Assembly: GCA_024638355.1 (NCBI GenBank)
Contig: JAHEKO010000008.1
Span: forward strand, 4,835-21,321
Direction: 5' to 3'
DNA from: Acidobacteriota bacterium
GTDB lineage: Bacteria > Acidobacteriota > Thermoanaerobaculia > Multivoradales > JAHEKO01
DNA length: 16,487 bases
In this document: piece after piece, positions 12,102 through 16,487 of the stretch
Position numbering within the stretch: the stretch's first letter is position 1
Layout of the letters: each line of letters opens with the position of its first letter
Notes under the pieces: model-generated
Database searches by the model: none
Told to the model about the DNA's origin: nothing
Seen by the model: only the letters and a program-made list of their open reading frames with translations
Made by a program: the position numbers and the translations under genes

Positions 12102-13907
12102 GTGCCCGTGCGACCCGTTGGAGCCCTACTACCCGCCGTCGTTCTCGCCGTGACCCTCGCGGCCGCGCCCGCGCCCGCTGAAGACAGCCCGCCGCCGCTC
12201 GGCCCGAAGCTCTACTTCGACGCCTGCCCGCGCTTCTCGGCCGACCTGGTCTTCGACTGCTACCGCGACTTTTCGGAGGTCGAGCAGTTCCTGCGCGACG
12301 CCGTGGCCTATCGCCCCGAGCTCGCATCGCTCGAATCGATCGGCAAGAGCTACCAGGGGCGCGACATCTGGGTGCTGACCGTCACCGATCGCTCCACCGG
12401 GGAGCCCGAGGACAAGCCGGCGATCTGGGTCGACGGCGGCGTCGACGCCGACGAGGTGGTGTCGATCGAGGCCGCGCTCGGGGTGATCCATCGGCTGCTG
12501 ACCTCGGACGACGAGGAGATCGCCGAGCTGCTCAAGGGGCGGACGTTCTACGTCGCGCCGGCGATCGTTCCCGACACCTCGGAGCTCCACATGCGAACGC
12601 CCGAGAGGCCGCGCGACTCGACTCTCCGGCCGTGGGACGACGACGGCGACGGCCGGCTCGACGAGGACGGGCCCGAGGATCTCGACGGCGACGGCCAGGC
12701 GCTGACCATGCGGCGCGAGAGCCCGAACGGCCACTGGACCGCGAGCGACGAGGACGAGCGCATCCTGCGCCGGCGCCGGCCGGGAGACAGCGGCCCCTTC
12801 TACGAACGATGGACGGAGGGGATCGACAACGACGAGGACGGTGAGTATCAGGAGGACCGGCTCGGCGGCATCGACCCGAACCGCAACTACCCGGGGAACT
12901 GGAGCCTCGTCCAACGCGGCAACGGGCCGTTCGCGGGCTCGGAGGTCGAGATCCGGGCGCTCATGGACTTCGCCGCGGCCCACCCGAACATCGCCGTGTC
13001 GCAGCACTTCCACTCGAGCGGCGGGGTGATCCTGCGGCCTCCCTCGGTCCCCGACCTGGAGCTGCCAGACGCCGACCTGGAGCTCTATCTGCGGCTCGCC
13101 GAGCGCGGCCTCGAGGTGACCGGGTACAACCTCGCGACCTCGGTCTACGACTGGAACTGGCCGCGGGGCTCGGGCAACAGGAAGGGCGGCCAGATCTGGC
13201 GCGACCAGGACGGCGAGCTTCGTGGGGCGCCCAGCCGTCTCGACGGCTACGCCGCCTACGGCGGCTCGATCGACGCGCTGTACGAGGTCTTCGGCGTGGT
13301 GGCGTTCGCCAACGAGATCTACCAGATGGGCGAGGACGACGACGGCGACGGCCGCATCGAGGGCCACGAGGCGCTGCGCTGGGACGACGAGAAGCTCGGC
13401 GGCCGGGCGTTCAAGGAGTGGGAGCCCTTCGACCATCCGCAGCTCGGCGCCGTCGAGATCGGCGGCTGGCGCAAGTTCGGCGCGAACAACCCGCTCGCCG
13501 AGGATCTCGACGACGAGGTCTGGCGCAACGTCGAGTTCGTTCTCGTGCAAGCGCGCCACACGCCGCTGCTCCAGATTCCGACGGGCAAGCTGCTGTCGCT
13601 CGGCGGCGACGTCTTCCGCCTCGAGGCGACCGTGGCGAACTCCGGCTTCGCCCCCACCGAGCTGGCGATTCGTACCCGGAACGACCGCGCGGTGCCGGTC
13701 CGGGTGGAGCTCGTCGGCGACCAGGTGGAAGTCTTGTCGTCGGAAAGGCGGGTCGATCTGGGCACCCTTGCCGGCCACAGCGAGACCGAGGTCGAGTGGA
13801 TCGTGCGGCTCGAGCCCGGCGCCAGGTTCGGCATCGTCGCCTGGCACCCGAAGGCCGGCCGCGCCAAGGGCGAGGTCGAGCGGACGCCGGAAGGAGAGTC
13901 GCGGTGA
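12102..13907 (+). CDS. Exported M14-family (zinc carboxypeptidase-like) protein with Ca-loop-like inserts and altered zinc site
   Basis: With the GTG start (1804-bp-class gene, 601 residues) the protein begins directly with a signal peptide (PVRPVGALLPAVVLAV... APA). An ATG at 12048 would add 18 non-signal-like residues. The M14 domain spans ~35-480. The substrate-binding pair is DPNRN (Asn260-Arg261), the second zinc His is His304 (SQHFHSSGG, with Pro at the family spacing), and the catalytic Glu is Glu405 (ANEIYQMG). The first zinc motif, normally HxxE, reads DADE (Asp115...Glu118), so His is replaced by Asp. Three acidic DxDxDG-like loops are inserted at ~179-198, 242-247 and 411-418 and may bind Ca2+. 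A beta-rich ~100-residue domain ends the protein. It may be a carboxypeptidase with altered metal use or a non-catalytic binder. The stop overlaps the next start (GTGA). Confidence 0.9.
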   Translation: MPVRPVGALLPAVVLAVTLAAAPAPAEDSPPPLGPKLYFDACPRFSADLVFDCYRDFSEVEQFLRDAVAYRPELASLESIGKSYQGRDIWVLTVTDRSTGEPEDKPAIWVDGGVDADEVVSIEAALGVIHRLLTSDDEEIAELLKGRTFYVAPAIVPDTSELHMRTPERPRDSTLRPWDDDGDGRLDEDGPEDLDGDGQALTMRRESPNGHWTASDEDERILRRRRPGDSGPFYERWTEGIDNDEDGEYQEDRLGGIDPNRNYPGNWSLVQRGNGPFAGSEVEIRALMDFAAAHPNIAVSQHFHSSGGVILRPPSVPDLELPDADLELYLRLAERGLEVTGYNLATSVYDWNWPRGSGNRKGGQIWRDQDGELRGAPSRLDGYAAYGGSIDALYEVFGVVAFANEIYQMGEDDDGDGRIEGHEALRWDDEKLGGRAFKEWEPFDHPQLGAVEIGGWRKFGANNPLAEDLDDEVWRNVEFVLVQARHTPLLQIPTGKLLSLGGDVFRLEATVANSGFAPTELAIRTRNDRAVPVRVELVGDQVEVLSSERRVDLGTLAGHSETEVEWIVRLEPGARFGIVAWHPKAGRAKGEVERTPEGESR

Positions 13908-15247
13908 CCCGCCGATTCCTGCCGACCCTCGCCCTGCTCGGCGCCTTCATGGCGAGCGTGCCCGCCGCCGCGGAACGTCGCGGCTATCCACCGGAAGAGT
14001 TCACGGCACGGCGCGGCGCCCTTTGCGAGGCGATCGAAGAGCACGCCACCGTAATGCTCTTCGCCCGCACCCGGCCGCTGCCCGGCCTGCGCTTCCGCCA
14101 GGACCACGACTTCTACTACCTGACCGGCAACGAGAACACCAACGCCGCCGCGGTGATCGACGCCACGAGCTGCAAGAGCTGGCTTTTTCTACCCACCCAG
14201 ACCGCCCGAGAAGCGAGCCGCGACGGCTGGAACTGGCTCTACCAGGAGGGCGCGGCCAAGCGCTGGGGCTTCGAGGAGATCCGCGGACTCCACTATCTCG
14301 AGGAGTTCCTGGCGCGGCGGCGGCGGAGTGGCCGCCACCCGCTCTACGTCCGCATGTCGGAACGCGACGAGATCGACAACTCGCGCGGCGACGCCGCGAT
14401 CTACCTGGCGCGCCGCATGGTCAACCCCTGGGGAGCGCAGCCCACCGAGGACGCCTGGCGGATCGAGCAGCTCCGCCTCCGCTACCCCTACTACGAGCTG
14501 CGCGACGTGAGCCCGCTGATCGATCGCCAGCGCATGATCAAGACCGAGCGCGAGATCGAGGTGCTGCGCTACAACGGCCGGATCAGCGCCGAGGCGATGC
14601 GCAAGGCGATCGAGATCACCCGCCCCGGTCGCTTCGAGTACGAGCTCGAGGCGGCCGCCACCCATCACATGACCTCGAACGGCGCAGAGCACGCCGCCTA
14701 CCCGGCGATCGTCGGCTCCGGCCCCAACGTCAACATCTGGCACTACAACTCGAACGGCAAGGAGCTGCGCGACGGCGAGCTGATCGTGATGGATTACGGC
14801 GCCTCCTTCGCCTACCAGACGATGGACATCACCCGCACCTGGCCGGTCTCCGGCAAGCTCGACGAGCTCCAGGAGCGCGCCTACCGAGCGACGCTCGAAG
14901 CTCAGAAAGCGATCATCGCGGCGATGGTGCCGGGCGCCACCCGGCAGGAGACCCGCGACGTCAACCGGCGAATCTTCGACAAGTGGGGGTTCGAGGACCA
15001 GCCCGCCTACGGCGCCGGCCACTTCGTCGGCATGGCGGTCCACGACGTCGGCGACTACTCGCTGCCGTTCGCGGCCGGAATGGTGATCGCCGTCGAGCCG
15101 ATCATCGAGATCGTCGACCGCGACCTCCACGTCCGGATCGAAGACACCGTGCTGATCACCGAGAACGGCCCCGAGGTGCTGAGCTCGGACGTCCCCAAGG
15201 AGCTCGACGAAGTGCTCGCCCTGGTCGGGCGCGGAAAGGAACGATAG
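13904..15247 (+). CDS. Exported M24-family Xaa-Pro aminopeptidase (aminopeptidase P-like)
   Basis: 447 residues from the GTG at 13904, which overlaps the M14 stop by 4 bp (GTGA) behind a GGAGAG site; translation is likely coupled. An N-terminal signal-like segment (RRFLPTLALLGAFMASVPAAA) points to export. Residues ~28-205 are the creatinase/aminopeptidase P N-terminal domain (QDHDFYYLTGNEN). Residues ~210-440 are the pita-bread catalytic domain with all five metal ligands: Asp297 (VMDYG), Asp308 (TMDIT), His373 (GAGHFVG), Glu398 (AVEP) and Glu413 (RIED), plus His380 in the VHDVGDY segment. It would remove an N-terminal residue before Pro using two divalent metals (Mn2+ in characterised homologues). 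Pairing with a C-terminal exopeptidase-like M14 suggests joint degradation of exported or imported peptides. Identity is sure; exact substrate is not. Confidence 0.95.
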   Translation: MTRRFLPTLALLGAFMASVPAAAERRGYPPEEFTARRGALCEAIEEHATVMLFARTRPLPGLRFRQDHDFYYLTGNENTNAAAVIDATSCKSWLFLPTQTAREASRDGWNWLYQEGAAKRWGFEEIRGLHYLEEFLARRRRSGRHPLYVRMSERDEIDNSRGDAAIYLARRMVNPWGAQPTEDAWRIEQLRLRYPYYELRDVSPLIDRQRMIKTEREIEVLRYNGRISAEAMRKAIEITRPGRFEYELEAAATHHMTSNGAEHAAYPAIVGSGPNVNIWHYNSNGKELRDGELIVMDYGASFAYQTMDITRTWPVSGKLDELQERAYRATLEAQKAIIAAMVPGATRQETRDVNRRIFDKWGFEDQPAYGAGHFVGMAVHDVGDYSLPFAAGMVIAVEPIIEIVDRDLHVRIEDTVLITENGPEVLSSDVPKELDEVLALVGRGKER

Positions 15248-15266
15248 CGCGCGCGGCAGGAACGAC

Positions 15267-16361
15267 GTGGCGTCTCACCTTCGAGCCTTCGAAGTCCTGC
15301 CTTGGCGCAACCCTCGCGCCCTGCGCCGAAGCGACGCCTGGCTGCCCTGGGTCGCCTTCAACATCGCGTCTCTGGCCGGCTTCGCGGCGAATTTCGCGCT
15401 GGTCGGCCGGCATCAGAGCGCCGTGGAGCTCGCTCCCATGCGCGCCGATTGGCACGCGGCCTTTCCGCCGCTCGATTCGATGGTCGAGCTCGGCGCCTGG
15501 CTCGTGCGCATCCATATCGGCGATCTGCTCGCCCATCCCGCGGGCAGGGGCCACACGGCCGGCCTGCCGATGTTCCTCGCTTGCCTCGCCGCTGCCTGGG
15601 CGATGCTCAGATTGCGCCGCTACGTACTGCTGCTGCTTTGCGCCGCGCCGTTCGCGTTCAATCTGCTCGCCGCAGCTCTACGACGCTATCCCTACGGCGA
15701 GGAGATCCGCGTGGCGCTCTACCTCGCGCCCTTCGTCTGTCTGTTGGGCGGCGTGGGTCTCGCCGCGATCGAGCAGTGGATTCGGCGAGGCCGACCGACG
15801 ACCGGCACCCCGGGGCTGGTGTTCGTGGCCTTCCTCCTCGCACTCGGCCTGGCGAGCATCGGCAAGGATTTCGTAGAGCCGTACAAGTCGCGGTCGGACG
15901 CGACCCTGCGCGATTTCGCCAGGTCCTTCTGGGCCGAGGCGCAGCGAGAGGGCGAGGTCGTAGCTTTCGACACCGACTGCGGCATGACCTTCGTCGACGA
16001 GATAGAGCGCCAGTTCAGCTCCTGGTTCATCTACCGCTGCAATCAGAGAATCTACTCCCCGCGCCACGCCGCCGGCGAGGCCCCGAGCTGGGAAGCCCTC
16101 TCCCCGGACCGGCCGGTTCGTTTCGTACGCTACGTGTCCGGCCAGCTCAGCTACGACGAGCTTGCATTCCGCAGGTGGCGAGAGGGGCTGTCGGCGCAGT
16201 GCGCATCGCTTCAACAGCAGACGCATGCCTTCGAGCGATACGACGCAGCGCCCGGGGAACCGGTCGACTACGTCGAAGTCTGGACCTGCGTTCCGCAAGG
16301 CCCGATTCGACCGTCCACCGTCGGCTGTCCGGCGCCGAGTAGCCGGCTCAGCCCGGAGTGA
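15267..16361 (+). CDS. Membrane protein resembling the C-terminal half of a GT-C/GT39-type glycosyltransferase (probably 5'-truncated)
   Basis: 364 residues with hydrophobic helices at about 25-47, 98-114, 118-137, 146-168 and 183-199, then a soluble ~160-residue C-terminal part. The segment FPPLDSMVELGAWLVRIHIG..., the helix ending AAALRRYPYGEE and the APFVCLLGGVGLA helix resemble the C-terminal membrane region of large polytopic GT39/RgtA-like transferases. The N-terminal part with the acidic catalytic loop is missing: the protein starts abruptly with a basic 24-residue stretch instead of several helices. The GTG at 15267 has an AGGA site ~6 nt upstream and lies 19 bp after the M24 stop. 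It may be a remnant created by deletion, or a free-standing membrane protein. The C-terminal ~30 residues (PQGPIRPSTVGCPAPSSR) look unstructured and overlap the convergent gene by 14 bp. Confidence 0.6.
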   Translation: MASHLRAFEVLPWRNPRALRRSDAWLPWVAFNIASLAGFAANFALVGRHQSAVELAPMRADWHAAFPPLDSMVELGAWLVRIHIGDLLAHPAGRGHTAGLPMFLACLAAAWAMLRLRRYVLLLLCAAPFAFNLLAAALRRYPYGEEIRVALYLAPFVCLLGGVGLAAIEQWIRRGRPTTGTPGLVFVAFLLALGLASIGKDFVEPYKSRSDATLRDFARSFWAEAQREGEVVAFDTDCGMTFVDEIERQFSSWFIYRCNQRIYSPRHAAGEAPSWEALSPDRPVRFVRYVSGQLSYDELAFRRWREGLSAQCASLQQQTHAFERYDAAPGEPVDYVEVWTCVPQGPIRPSTVGCPAPSSRLSPE

Positions 16362-16487
16362 GCACCACCTTGGTGCAGCCGTCGAGCTTCCGATCGAACA
16401 GCTCGTAGGCGCGCACGCCGTCGGCGAGCGGCATCCGGTGGGAGATGATCCGGCCGAGGTCGTAGCGGCCGCTCGAGGCCAGATCGA
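16348..16487 (-). CDS. Zinc-dependent alcohol dehydrogenase family (MDR) protein, C-terminal end, cut by window edge
   Basis: Only the last 45 codons are inside the window, read leftward from the edge to TGA at 16348-16350. The translation contains GRIISHRMPLADG, RAYELFDRK and the end KLDGCTKVVLTPG. This is characteristic of the C-terminus of zinc-type MDR dehydrogenases, particularly the formaldehyde/threonine-dehydrogenase-like branch (SHR.PL.D...AYE.FD.K). The catalytic zinc and NAD(P)-binding parts lie outside the window, so the substrate cannot be named. Its 3' end overlaps that of the convergent membrane protein by 14 bp. Confidence 0.85.
   Translation of the reverse strand, partial: DLASSGRYDLGRIISHRMPLADGVRAYELFDRKLDGCTKVVLTPG

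Noticed and set aside
13222..15876. An 884-codon plus-strand frame across M14 and M24
   Set aside because: Ser/Thr/Arg-rich translation without motifs, overlapping two confidently identified peptidases.

Overview
The window is about 16.5 kb of GC-rich bacterial DNA, densely coded on both strands. Eleven essentially whole protein genes are visible, plus two cut by the window edges: an M16 peptidase tail on the left and a zinc alcohol dehydrogenase tail on the right. There are no RNA genes, insertion sequences, CRISPR arrays or phage genes. The high GC, the many exported peptidases (M14, M24, S8, an MA-type gluzincin with TPRs) and the DGDG-loop style of the M14 protein suggest an environmental heterotroph, possibly of the Acidobacteriota. 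That placement is inference from gene content only.

Layout. 2-415 (+) is the end of an M16 (insulinase-family) protein, followed by a hairpin terminator candidate. 416-818 holds a possible small ORF. 819-2027 (+) is a DEAD-box RNA helicase whose 3' end overlaps that of the convergent channel gene by 18 bp. 5959 down to 2010 (-) is a tightly packed three-gene operon: a TMEM175-family channel, an exported metallopeptidase-like TPR protein, and a voltage-sensor-type K+ channel with an RCK domain. The first two genes overlap by 11 bp and the last two are 1 nt apart. Two unrelated K+ channel families around one exported protein is the most unusual gene arrangement here.

5960-6286 is a divergent regulatory gap with a palindrome beside the channel operon promoter and a long imperfect hairpin before the next gene. 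6287-8728 (+) is an exported subtilisin (S8). It carries two Cys-bounded tandem domains between its propeptide-like region and its catalytic domain, and eleven copies of a six-residue FxWND repeat at its C terminus. Convergent to it, on the minus strand, lie an AraC-type regulator fused to an O6-methylguanine-DNA methyltransferase (9616-8750) and a TerC-family membrane protein (10507-9746).

The right part reads mostly rightward: an ATP-grasp ligase-like enzyme (10608-12032), an exported M14 carboxypeptidase-like protein (12102-13907) whose first zinc-ligand His is Asp, an M24 aminopeptidase P-like enzyme (13904-15247, sharing GTGA with the M14 gene), and a membrane protein resembling only the C-terminal half of a GT-C/GT39-type glycosyltransferase (15267-16361). 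The last overlaps the convergent alcohol dehydrogenase by 14 bp. M14 and M24 probably work in sequence on exported or extracytoplasmic peptides.

Several transcription units have a TANNNT element just before the start. At the helicase, the TMEM175 gene and the ATP-grasp gene it lies 6-9 nt from the start codon with no Shine-Dalgarno sequence, which suggests leaderless mRNAs.
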